DNA of 23,747 bases from CADEED01 sp046733635 (GCA_046733635.1 JBKPPO010000166.1:1-23747); one strand, 5' to 3'. Shown: positions 15,477-22,802, numbered from the stretch's first letter. Numbers and translations: made by a program. Notes: generated by a model not told the origin, from the sequence alone.

Positions 15477-15593
15477 TGGGGACATTCCTCGTTTTCCAGA
15501 AAACGGGGACGCGCCTCATGCAGCGCCCCCGCTTCCCCACGATTTTCGCGATGAGGCCCGTCCCCGTTTTCTAGAAAACGAGGAATGTCCCCA
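15477..15593. repeat. REPIN-like inverted repeat, element 2, filling the motC-motD gap
   Basis: Arms 15477-15519 and 15551-15593 pair over 43 bases with only two mismatches (15497/15573 and 15512/15558), around a 31-base loop. Each arm holds its own near or perfect palindrome: CGTTTTCCAGAAAACG at 15490-15505 and CGTTTTCTAGAAAACG at 15565-15580. The left arm reads GGGGACATTCCTC, 14 bases, GGGGACG, the same 13+14+7 layout as the element after fliK. The element begins at the base after the motC stop codon and its last base is the A of the motD ATG. No transposase is encoded. It looks like a REPIN inserted precisely between two genes normally only a few bases apart. Confidence 0.87.
15580..15584 (+). 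promoter_or_regulatory. motD ribosome binding site supplied by the repeat element
   Basis: GAGGA, 8 bases before the motD ATG, lies inside the right arm of the inverted repeat. In the folded transcript it pairs with TCCTC at 15486-15490 of the left arm, so the site would be hidden when the long hairpin forms. Confidence 0.65.
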
Positions 15594-16648
15594 TGGCGCG
15601 CAAGAAGAAACACGAAGAACACGCGAACCACGAGGCGTGGGCCATCCCGTATGGCGACCTGATCACGCTGCTGCTCGCGTTCTTCGTCGTGATGTACGCG
15701 ATCTCGTCGATCAACGAAGGCAAGTTCCGCGTGCTCTCCGACTCGCTGAACGCGGCCTTCCGCGGCAATCCCAAGTCCTTCGAGCCCGTGCAGATCGGCG
15801 AGAAGGCGCGCGGCATGGGCGCCGACATGTCGGTGCCGCAGCTCCAGCAGGCGCTGCTCAACGGCGATCAGCGCAACCTGTTCGAGTCCATCGAGATCGA
15901 GGGCATGGAGCCCACGCATCCCGGTGATGACGCCAAATCTTCCGGCCAGGAACATCCGATGGTGGCGCAGCTCGCGCGCGTGGCCGATGAACTCGAGAAC
16001 GCGCTCTCCGATCTCGTCGAAGCGGACCTGGTGTCGGTACGCCGCCACCAGTTCTGGCTCGAGGTGGAGATCAAGACAGACATCCTGTTCCCGAGCGGCG
16101 TCGCGACGCTCTCGGCCTCGGCCTATCCGGCGCTCGACGCGCTGGCCGGCACGCTGGTGCGCTACCCGAATCCGTTGCGCGTCGAAGGCCACACCGACAA
16201 CCTGCGTATCAACACGCGGCTCTATCCCTCCAACTGGGAGCTGTCCGCCGCGCGCGCTGCGAGCGTGGTCCATCGATTCCAGCAGGACGGCATCTCTCCG
16301 GCCCGGCTCTCGGTGATCGGCTTCGGTGAGTTCCGGCCCGCCAAGCCCAATGACACGGCCGCCGGCCGCGACGCCAACCGCCGAGTGGTCATCGTGATCC
16401 TCTCGGGCGACGGCACCAACGCTCCGGCCGATTCCTCCGAAGGCATGGCCGACGAAGCCTCGCGCGCCGGAGCCGCCGCGGCGCTGCCGCCGCTGGCGGC
16501 AGGCGTTCCCGCACAGACCGAGTCCAACAACTCCGAAACCTCGACTGCTTCCGCCCCGCCGACGGCGCCTTCCGGCCCGGTTGGCACGGAATCTGCTCCT
16601 GTACCTGTGACGGTAGGTACAGGCGGCGGAAATCCGACGCGGGAGTAG
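15593..16648 (+). CDS. motD: MotD, MotB-type stator subunit with OmpA-like peptidoglycan-binding domain
   Basis: 351 aa. It pairs with MotC to form the ion-conducting stator anchored to the cell wall. The basic N-terminus (ARKKKHEEH) precedes one membrane helix at about 24-40, with the essential channel aspartate D22 in IPYGDLITLLLAFFVVMYAIS. A plug/linker region follows. The OmpA-like domain contains VEGHTDNLRI (from V197), PSNWELSAARAASVVHRF and GFGEFRPAKPNDTAAGRDANRRVVIVI. The last about 65 residues form a variable Ala/Pro/Ser/Thr-rich tail. The ATG is fixed by homology of the N-terminus; its ribosome site comes from the adjoining repeat. A 9-bp hairpin lies near the 3' end. Confidence 0.97.
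   Translation: MARKKKHEEHANHEAWAIPYGDLITLLLAFFVVMYAISSINEGKFRVLSDSLNAAFRGNPKSFEPVQIGEKARGMGADMSVPQLQQALLNGDQRNLFESIEIEGMEPTHPGDDAKSSGQEHPMVAQLARVADELENALSDLVEADLVSVRRHQFWLEVEIKTDILFPSGVATLSASAYPALDALAGTLVRYPNPLRVEGHTDNLRINTRLYPSNWELSAARAASVVHRFQQDGISPARLSVIGFGEFRPAKPNDTAAGRDANRRVVIVILSGDGTNAPADSSEGMADEASRAGAAAALPPLAAGVPAQTESNNSETSTASAPPTAPSGPVGTESAPVPVTVGTGGGNPTRE
16598..16623 (+). other. 9-bp inverted repeat near the end of motD
   Basis: CCTGTACCT (16598-16606) and AGGTACAGG (16615-16623) are perfect arms around an 8-base loop. It lies within the low-complexity tail of motD, about 23 bases before the stop. It could be an mRNA hairpin or an operator; no T-run follows, so it is not an intrinsic terminator. 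Confidence 0.5.
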
Positions 16649-16652
16649 TGGA

Positions 16653-17099
16653 ATGGCAGGTTCGATATCGGATCCGACCCTCGGGGGTCTGGAGATTTTC
16701 CTGTTCGGTCTTCGCGCAGCGGTGCTGATCGGCGCGTTCGCAGCTTTTGCCTGGGCGCTGTGGCGCATGCGGCGCGAGTCCGCCGAACAGATCGAGCGCC
16801 TGCAGAGCTCGCAGCGCGAACTCGCCGCGCAGACCCATGCGCTGTCCGAACGCATCGCCGCCCTGGCCACGCTCGTGGCCGCCACGCCGCGCCGCGCCGA
16901 ACCCCTAAGCGAACCGGCCCCGCCGGTGAGCAAGCCGCGCCGGCAACACGCCGCGCCTAGCTACGAGACCGCCAAACGACTGGCGCGCTCGGGCGCCAGC
17001 GTCGAGGAGATCGTCGCGGGCAGCGGTGTCGCCGGTACAGAGGCGCGCCTACTACTTCGCCTGCATGGCGCTGATTCCCAACACGAAAACGCCGCTTGA
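16653..17099 (+). CDS. DUF2802-family small membrane protein of the polar flagellar cluster
   Basis: 148 aa, function not established. One membrane helix at about 17-37 (EIFLFGLRAAVLIGAFAAFAWA) is followed by a charged coiled-coil stretch (about 40-75, MRRESAEQIERLQSSQRELAAQ) and a proline-rich linker. The C-terminal domain YETAKRLARSGASVEEIVAGSG then AGTEARLLLRLHG matches the DUF2802 pattern (aligned A-x-x-L-A, E-E-I, E-A-x-L-L, L-H), resembling a small helix-turn-helix fold. Such genes sit beside cheW in Pseudomonas polar flagellar loci, which suggests a flagellar or polar-array role (inference). GGAG upstream of the ATG is the ribosome site; it starts 4 bases after motD. Confidence 0.8.
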   Translation: MAGSISDPTLGGLEIFLFGLRAAVLIGAFAAFAWALWRMRRESAEQIERLQSSQRELAAQTHALSERIAALATLVAATPRRAEPLSEPAPPVSKPRRQHAAPSYETAKRLARSGASVEEIVAGSGVAGTEARLLLRLHGADSQHENAA

Positions 17100-17106
17100 G
17101 AGCCAC

Positions 17107-17604
17107 ATGACTGCACGCACTGTGAAGCGGGTCTCCAAGGCCCGCTCAAACAACAAGGTGTCCCGGCCGAAAAAGGAGAGCCCGCCCGAGGTTCAGCGGG
17201 ATGTTTCGGAGACCGTCGAAATCATGACAGCAGATGCGAAAGCCCCGGCGCCCGCCGCGGGTCAGACCGCGGCCGTTCCCCCGACCGCCGCTCAGGCGTC
17301 AGGCCGCATCGTCCTGGGCGCCACCTGCACCATCCATGAAGCGCCCGCGCTGCGGGCCCATCTGCTCGAACAGACGGCGCACCCGGGTCCGTATGAAATC
17401 GACGGCGCCGGAGTGCAGCAGATAGACACGGCCGGCGTGCAGCTCGTCGTGGCCTTCGCGCTCGACTGCCTGGAGAAAGGCATCCACTACGCCTGGACCG
17501 GCCGATCGCCGGCGCTCGAGGAAGCCATCCGCACGCTCGGCGTCGGCGCGCTGCTCGAGAGTCCCGGCGCCGCCACCAGCTACTCCGCCCCCGGTGCCGC
17601 ATGA
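17107..17604 (+). CDS. STAS-domain protein (MlaB/anti-sigma antagonist type) in the chemotaxis operon
   Basis: 165 aa from the ATG at 17107. The first about 45 residues are strongly basic and Ser/Lys-rich, then an Ala/Pro linker, then one STAS domain at about 70-155: RIVLGATCTIHEAPALRAHLLEQ, the buried strand PYEIDGAGVQQIDTAG, VQLVVAFALDCLEKGIHYAWTG and LEEAIRTLGVGALLE. The usual phosphorylatable Ser of SpoIIAA proteins is replaced by T108 in D-T-A-G, as in MlaB-like proteins. The role is unknown; its place directly before cheA, with ATGA overlap, suggests a part in the chemosensory system. A later start at 17224 would remove the basic tail, and the frame is also open further upstream into the DUF2802 gene, so the N-terminus is uncertain. 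Confidence 0.8.
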   Translation: MTARTVKRVSKARSNNKVSRPKKESPPEVQRDVSETVEIMTADAKAPAPAAGQTAAVPPTAAQASGRIVLGATCTIHEAPALRAHLLEQTAHPGPYEIDGAGVQQIDTAGVQLVVAFALDCLEKGIHYAWTGRSPALEEAIRTLGVGALLESPGAATSYSAPGAA

Positions 17605-19688
17605 CGCTCGATCTCGCTCAATTCCATGAAACCTTCTTCGAGGAGAGCTTTGAGGCGCTCGACTCGATGGAAGGCGCGTTGCTCAAGCTCTCGGCTGGCG
17701 AAGTCGACTCCGAGCTGATCAACACCATCTTCCGCGTCGCCCATTCCATCAAGGGCGGCAGCGCGACGTTCGGCTTCACGGACGTCGCCGGATTCACGCA
17801 CATCGCCGAGACGCTGCTCGATCAGATCCGCGCCGGCAAGCGACAAGTGACGCCCGAGCTCGTGGACCTGTTCCTGCGCTCCGGCGACATCATGCGCGCG
17901 ATGCTCGTCGCGACGAAGGAGAAGCAGCCGATGGACACGGCGCTCGCCGCCGCGGTCCACGCCGAGATCGAAGCCGTGCTGGCCACGGATCCGGGCGCCG
18001 CGCCCAAGGCGGCTCCGGCCGCCGCGCCGGCCGCGCCGAATCCCGTCTCCGCCGATACCGACATCGCGCTCGCTGGACTCGTGACGGGTCCTTCGGGCTG
18101 GCGCATCGAATTCGTTCCCGGTCCCAAACTACTTCGTCATGGCAACGACCCGCTGCGCATCCTGCGCGAGTTGAACTCGCTCGGCACCTGCGTCGTGCGC
18201 GCCGACGCCATGAAGATCCCGCCGCTCACCGATCTCGACGCGGAGGAGTGCAAACTCTCGTGGAAGATCGAGCTGCAGGAGCCCGTGGCGGAAGCCGCGG
18301 TGCGCGCCGTGTTCGAATGGGTCGAAGGCGAGTGCGAACTCAAGATCGAATCCTTCGGCGGCAGCGCCCAGGGCTGCACCGTCAGTGAACCCGCTCCGGT
18401 GGCTGCAGCCGCGCCCGCGGCGCCGGCTCCGGTGCCGGCCGCGATCGCCAAGGCGCCCCCGGCCGATGCGCATGAAACGCGTGGCGGCGAGGGCGGCTCC
18501 ATCCGCGTCAGTATCGAGAAGATCGACGAACTGCTGAACTCGGTGGGCGAGCTCGTGATCACGCAGTCCGTGCTCAGCCAGCTCGCCGCGCCGCTCGAAG
18601 GCCGCGATGCGGACGAACTCCGTAATGCACTCGGCCAGCTCGAGCGCCACATGCGCTCGCTGCAGGAAAGCGTCATGCGCGTGCGCATGTTGCCCATCAG
18701 CTTCGTGTTCAACCGCTTTCCGCGCCTGGTGCGCGACCTGGGTCAGCGCCTCGGCAAGAAGATCGAGCTGCGCATGAACGGTGACCAGACGGAACTCGAC
18801 AAGACCGTGCTCGAGAAGATCGGCGATCCGCTGGTCCACCTCGTGCGCAACTCCATCGACCACGGCATCGAGATGCCCGACGTGCGCACTGCCAACGGCA
18901 AGAGCGCGAGCGGCACCATCGAACTCAACGCCTACCACAAGGGTGGCAGCGTGGTGGTCGAGGTCAGCGACGACGGCGGCGGTCTCAAGAAAGAGAAGAT
19001 CCTGGCCAAGGCGCGCGAACGCGGCCTGGTGGCGCCCGACGAGGAACTCTCCGAGGACCGCATCTTCAATCTCATCTTCGCGCCGGGTTTCTCGACGGCC
19101 GACGTGGTCAGCGATGTCTCCGGCCGCGGCGTCGGCATGGACGTGGTCAAGCGGAACATCAACGAACTCGGCGGCCACGTGCAGATCTTCAGCACGCCCG
19201 GCAAGGGCAGCATGGTCCGCATCCGCCTGCCGCTCACGCTCGCCATCCTCGATGGCCAGCTCGCGCGCGTCGGCAACGAGGTGTACGTGGTGCCCATCGT
19301 CTCGATTGTCGAGACCATCCAGGTCCGCAAGGAGCTCGTGAACTCGATCGCCAACAAGGGCGAGGTGTTCCGGCTGCGCGACGACTATCTACCCATCGTG
19401 CGGCTCTACGACCTGTTCGGCATCGAGCCCGATCACACCGAGCTGCTGAACGGCCTGCTCATGATCGTCGAGGCCGACGGCAAACGCGTCGGCCTGTTCG
19501 TGGACGAACTGATGTCCCAGCAGCAGGTGGTCATCAAGAGCCTCGAAACCAACTTCCGCCCGGTCACGGGCCTCGCGGGCGCCACCATGCTGGGTGACGG
19601 CCGCGTCGCGCTGATCCTCGACATCCCGGGCGTGATCACCCGTTTCCAATCCAAGGAGGCGCGCCGCGATGCGGCGCGTGCCGCATGA
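17601..19688 (+). CDS. cheA: CheA chemotaxis histidine kinase
   Basis: 695 aa. CheA is the cytoplasmic kinase of receptor arrays, phosphorylating CheY. The P1 HPt domain has the phospho-acceptor H48 in IFRVAHSIKGGSATFGF. After an Ala/Pro linker a second folded segment (about 155-255), GWRIEFVPGPKLLRHGNDPLRILREL, occupies the place of P2. A further linker leads to dimerisation P3 (SIRVSIEKIDELLNSVGELVITQSVLSQL) and the P4 ATPase with N-box HLVRNSIDHG (413-422), G1 DDGGG (457-461) and G2 GRGVGMDVVKRN. The P5 CheW-like domain runs from about 550 (ILDGQLARVGNEVYVVPIVSIVETIQ). All catalytic elements are present. It overlaps the STAS gene and cheW by ATGA at both ends. Confidence 0.98.
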   Translation: MTLDLAQFHETFFEESFEALDSMEGALLKLSAGEVDSELINTIFRVAHSIKGGSATFGFTDVAGFTHIAETLLDQIRAGKRQVTPELVDLFLRSGDIMRAMLVATKEKQPMDTALAAAVHAEIEAVLATDPGAAPKAAPAAAPAAPNPVSADTDIALAGLVTGPSGWRIEFVPGPKLLRHGNDPLRILRELNSLGTCVVRADAMKIPPLTDLDAEECKLSWKIELQEPVAEAAVRAVFEWVEGECELKIESFGGSAQGCTVSEPAPVAAAAPAAPAPVPAAIAKAPPADAHETRGGEGGSIRVSIEKIDELLNSVGELVITQSVLSQLAAPLEGRDADELRNALGQLERHMRSLQESVMRVRMLPISFVFNRFPRLVRDLGQRLGKKIELRMNGDQTELDKTVLEKIGDPLVHLVRNSIDHGIEMPDVRTANGKSASGTIELNAYHKGGSVVVEVSDDGGGLKKEKILAKARERGLVAPDEELSEDRIFNLIFAPGFSTADVVSDVSGRGVGMDVVKRNINELGGHVQIFSTPGKGSMVRIRLPLTLAILDGQLARVGNEVYVVPIVSIVETIQVRKELVNSIANKGEVFRLRDDYLPIVRLYDLFGIEPDHTELLNGLLMIVEADGKRVGLFVDELMSQQQVVIKSLETNFRPVTGLAGATMLGDGRVALILDIPGVITRFQSKEARRDAARAA

Positions 19689-20167
19689 ACGCAACCGCAG
19701 AAAACATCGTCGAAGCCGACACGCAGCAGTTCCTGACCTTCAAGCTTGCCGGTGAAGAGTACGGCGTGGGCATCCTGTCGGTTCAGGAGATCCGCGGCTG
19801 GTCCGCCGTGACCGCGATCCCGCATGCGCCGAACTGGCTGCTGGGCGTGATCAACCTGCGTGGCGTGGTCGTGCCCATCATCGATCTGCGCATCAAGTTC
19901 AATTTTGCCAAGGCCGAATACAACGAGTTCACGGTGGTCATCATCCTGAACGTCGGCGCCCGCGTCGTGGGCGTCGTGGTGGACGGCGTGTCCGACGTGA
20001 TCACGCTGTCACCCGAGCAGATCAAACCCGCACCGTCTCTCGGCAACAACACCGATACCAGCCACATCATCGGCTTCGGAACCCTCGATGACCGCATGCG
20101 GATCCTCATGGATGTGGAACGACTCATGGCCAGCGCCGACCTGAGCGCACTCGCCAAATCGCAATAG
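19685..20167 (+). CDS. cheW: CheW chemotaxis coupling protein
   Basis: 160 aa, the standard size. CheW links CheA P5 to chemoreceptors in the array. Characteristic segments: FLTFKLAGEEYGVGILSVQEIRG, the receptor-contact region TAIPHAPNWLLGVINLRGVVVPIIDLR, then VVGVVVDGVSDVITLSPEQIKPAPSLG and IGFGTLDDRMRILMDVERLM. The ATG overlaps the cheA stop (ATGA). It ends 16 bases before a chemoreceptor gene, which has AGGAAGG as its own ribosome site. Confidence 0.98.
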   Translation: MNATAENIVEADTQQFLTFKLAGEEYGVGILSVQEIRGWSAVTAIPHAPNWLLGVINLRGVVVPIIDLRIKFNFAKAEYNEFTVVIILNVGARVVGVVVDGVSDVITLSPEQIKPAPSLGNNTDTSHIIGFGTLDDRMRILMDVERLMASADLSALAKSQ

Positions 20168-20183
20168 CTAGGAAGGCACGCAG

Positions 20184-22781
20184 ATGACTCTCGCAAGCTT
20201 GAACGTTCGTACCCGGCTCCTGGCGGGTTTCGCCCTGTTGCTCGTCACCACCGCCATCATCGGCGTGGTGGGCGTGCAGCAGCTCGGTGGTTTGAACGCC
20301 GCCGTCGATCAGCTTGCCACGCGCGACTGGGCCGCCGCGAACAAGGCGATCACCACGCGCGCCAACGTGCGCAGCCTCTCGGCCAAGACGCCGGAGTACC
20401 TGATCGCCGATTCTGCCAAGCGGCCGAAGATCGTCGCGAAGATGGACGAGCACAAGGGGATCATCGCCGACGGCTTCGAATCGCTGGAGAAGATCGAAGC
20501 GGGCGATCCACAGGCCCAAGAACTGCTCGCGAAGATGCGTGATTCGCGCGAGTCCATGATGACCTCGCTCGACAAGGTCATTCGCCTGGCCGACAGCGCC
20601 TCGTCCAGCGACGAATCGATGCAGCTCTTCCAGGACGAGACCAGCAAGCTCTTCGACACGACGCTCAGCAGCGTGAACGATCTCGTGAAGTATCACGAGG
20701 CGAACTTCGAGAGCACCCACCAGGTCGCGCAGGCCAACTACGCGAGCGCGCGCAAACTCATCTACGGGCTGCTGGGCGCGGCGCTCGTGCTCGGCATGGC
20801 GCTCGCGTTCCTGCTGGCCAAGGGCATCGTCAACCCGCTGAACCGTGCCGTGAACGTGGCCGAAGCCATCCGCGACGGCAAGCTCGACAACGTGATCGAC
20901 AAGGGCGGCAAGGACGAAACCGGCCGCCTCATGGAGTCGCTCGACGCCATGCAGGGCGCGCTGCGTGGTCGCGACGAGAAGGATGCCGACTATCGCGGCC
21001 AGATCGCTGCGATCAACCGCGCGCAGGCGGTCATCGAATTCGGCATGGATGGCGTGGTTCACGCCGTCAACGACAACTTCGCCAACGTCACGGGCTACAC
21101 CCAGCAGGAAGTGGTGGGCAAACACCACAGCATGTTCGCGGAACCCGCTTTCGCAGCCAGCGCCGAGTACCGGGCCTTCTGGGCCAAGCTCAATCGCGGC
21201 GAGTCGGACGTCGGCATCTACAAGCGCATCGGCAAGGGCGGCAAGGAAGTCTGGATCCAGGCGTCTTACAACCCGATCCCGGATGCCTCGGGCAAATACG
21301 TCAAGGTGGTCAAGTACGCGACCGACGTGACCGCGCAGATGGTCAACAACGCCGACTACGAGGGACAGCTCGCCGCGATCAATCGTGCGCAGGCCGTCAT
21401 CGAATTCAACATGGACGGCACGGTTCGCAAGATCAACGACAACTTCGCAGCCTTCACGGGTTATTCCGCCGCGGAGGTCATCGGCCGGCATCACAGCATG
21501 TTCGTGGACCCGGCTTATGCGGCGAGCGCCGACTACCGCGCGTTCTGGGACAAGATGAATCGCGGCGAGTCCGACGTCGGACACTACAAACGCGTGGTCA
21601 AGGGCGGCAAGGATGTCTGGATCCAGGCGTCGTACAACCCGATCCCCGATGCGAACGGCAAACCGTTCAAGGTGGTCAAGTACGCGAGCGACGTGACCGC
21701 GTCGATGAAGGCGCAGGAGCAGCTCCAGGTCGCGGTGTCGGAGACCCAGTCCACGCTGAAGCTCGCCGCGGAAGGCGATCTCACGCGGCGCATCTCGCTC
21801 ACGGGCAAGACCGGCGATCTCGAGATCCTGTGCAGCAGCGTGAATACGCTGCTGGACTCCACCACGGACCTGGTCAAACGCGTGAAGACCGCCACCGAAG
21901 AAGTGCAGGCGGGCACCGAAGAAATCTCCAAGGGCAATCTCAATCTGTCGCAGCGCACCGAGAAGCAGGCTTCCAGCCTCGAAGAGACGGCGGCGTCGAT
22001 GGAAGAGATGACCTCGACCGTGAAGCAGACCGCGGACAACGCCGGTCAGGCAAACCAGCTCGCCATGGCTGCGCGCCAACAGGCGGAGAAGGGCGGTTCG
22101 GTCGTGGGCAATGCGGTCGCCGCGATGGCCGGCATCAACGACTCCAGCAAGAAGATCGCCGACATCATCGGCGTCATCGACGAGATCGCGTTCCAGACCA
22201 ATCTGCTGGCGCTCAACGCCGCGGTGGAAGCCGCGCGCGCCGGTGAGCAGGGACGCGGTTTCGCCGTGGTGGCTACGGAAGTTCGCAATCTCGCCAGCCG
22301 GTCCGCGACCGCGGCGAAAGAGATCAAGAGCCTGATCCTCGACAGCGTCGGCAAGGTCGAAGAAGGCAGCCGGCTCGTCGATGAGTCGGGCCAGGTGCTC
22401 GGCGACATCGTGAATTCGGTCAAGAAGGTGACGGACATCGTCGCCGAGATCGCCGCCGCCTCGCGCGAGCAGTCGAGCGGCATCGACCAGGTCAACAAGT
22501 CCGTGATGCTCATGGACACGACCACGCAGGAGAACGCCGCGCTCGTCGAAGAGGCCGCGGCTGCGAGCCAGGCCATCAACGAGCAGGTGCACGGGCTCAA
22601 CGCCATCGTCGCCCGCTACCACGTAGGCGGCGACGCCTCGCAACCCCACAAGACCACGCCCGCCGTCGAGCGCCGCTCGGCGTCGCGGCCCTGGTCGCAA
22701 CAGTCGAAACCGGCGCCGGCATCCTCCGCGCCGCCGCGCAGGAAAGCCGCGGGTAGTGAAACCGAATGGAACGAGTTCTGA
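20184..22781 (+). CDS. Methyl-accepting chemotaxis protein with two tandem PAS domains
   Basis: 865 aa. A transmembrane chemoreceptor: helix 1 at about 12-34, a periplasmic four-helix-type domain, helix 2 at 192-212, then HAMP (about 213-265). Two PAS domains follow from repeats at 269-390 and 391-512, each carrying AINRAQAVIEF, HHSMF and VWIQASYNPIPDA. The C-terminal signalling domain has methylation-type helices (SSLEETAASMEEMTSTVKQ) and the conserved tip DEIAFQTNLLALNAAVEAA (from D666). The protein ends in E-W-N-E-F, a x-W-x-x-F tether like those that bind CheR. The PAS type resembles that of BdlA-like receptors; the cofactor (FAD, heme or none) cannot be told from sequence. AGGAAGG at 20170-20176 is the ribosome site. 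Confidence 0.96.
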   Translation: MTLASLNVRTRLLAGFALLLVTTAIIGVVGVQQLGGLNAAVDQLATRDWAAANKAITTRANVRSLSAKTPEYLIADSAKRPKIVAKMDEHKGIIADGFESLEKIEAGDPQAQELLAKMRDSRESMMTSLDKVIRLADSASSSDESMQLFQDETSKLFDTTLSSVNDLVKYHEANFESTHQVAQANYASARKLIYGLLGAALVLGMALAFLLAKGIVNPLNRAVNVAEAIRDGKLDNVIDKGGKDETGRLMESLDAMQGALRGRDEKDADYRGQIAAINRAQAVIEFGMDGVVHAVNDNFANVTGYTQQEVVGKHHSMFAEPAFAASAEYRAFWAKLNRGESDVGIYKRIGKGGKEVWIQASYNPIPDASGKYVKVVKYATDVTAQMVNNADYEGQLAAINRAQAVIEFNMDGTVRKINDNFAAFTGYSAAEVIGRHHSMFVDPAYAASADYRAFWDKMNRGESDVGHYKRVVKGGKDVWIQASYNPIPDANGKPFKVVKYASDVTASMKAQEQLQVAVSETQSTLKLAAEGDLTRRISLTGKTGDLEILCSSVNTLLDSTTDLVKRVKTATEEVQAGTEEISKGNLNLSQRTEKQASSLEETAASMEEMTSTVKQTADNAGQANQLAMAARQQAEKGGSVVGNAVAAMAGINDSSKKIADIIGVIDEIAFQTNLLALNAAVEAARAGEQGRGFAVVATEVRNLASRSATAAKEIKSLILDSVGKVEEGSRLVDESGQVLGDIVNSVKKVTDIVAEIAAASREQSSGIDQVNKSVMLMDTTTQENAALVEEAAAASQAINEQVHGLNAIVARYHVGGDASQPHKTTPAVERRSASRPWSQQSKPAPASSAPPRRKAAGSETEWNEF
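20988..21719 (+). repeat. Tandem 366-bp PAS-encoding repeat within the receptor gene
   Basis: Two consecutive in-frame units, 20988-21353 and 21354-21719, each 122 codons. They share long identical protein blocks (AAINRAQAVIEF, YRAFW, NRGESDVG, VWIQASYNPIPDA, KVVKYA, DVTA) with scattered differences such as VGIYKRIGK versus VGHYKRVVK. A third partial copy starts in the next receptor gene at about 23607. Confidence 0.9.
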
Positions 22782-22802
22782 GATTCGTGACGGAGTAGAT
22801 GT

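Noticed and set aside
15170..16933. Long - strand open frame over motC, the repeat and motD
   Set aside because: Shadow of stator genes on the opposite strand; composition and lack of motifs argue against coding.
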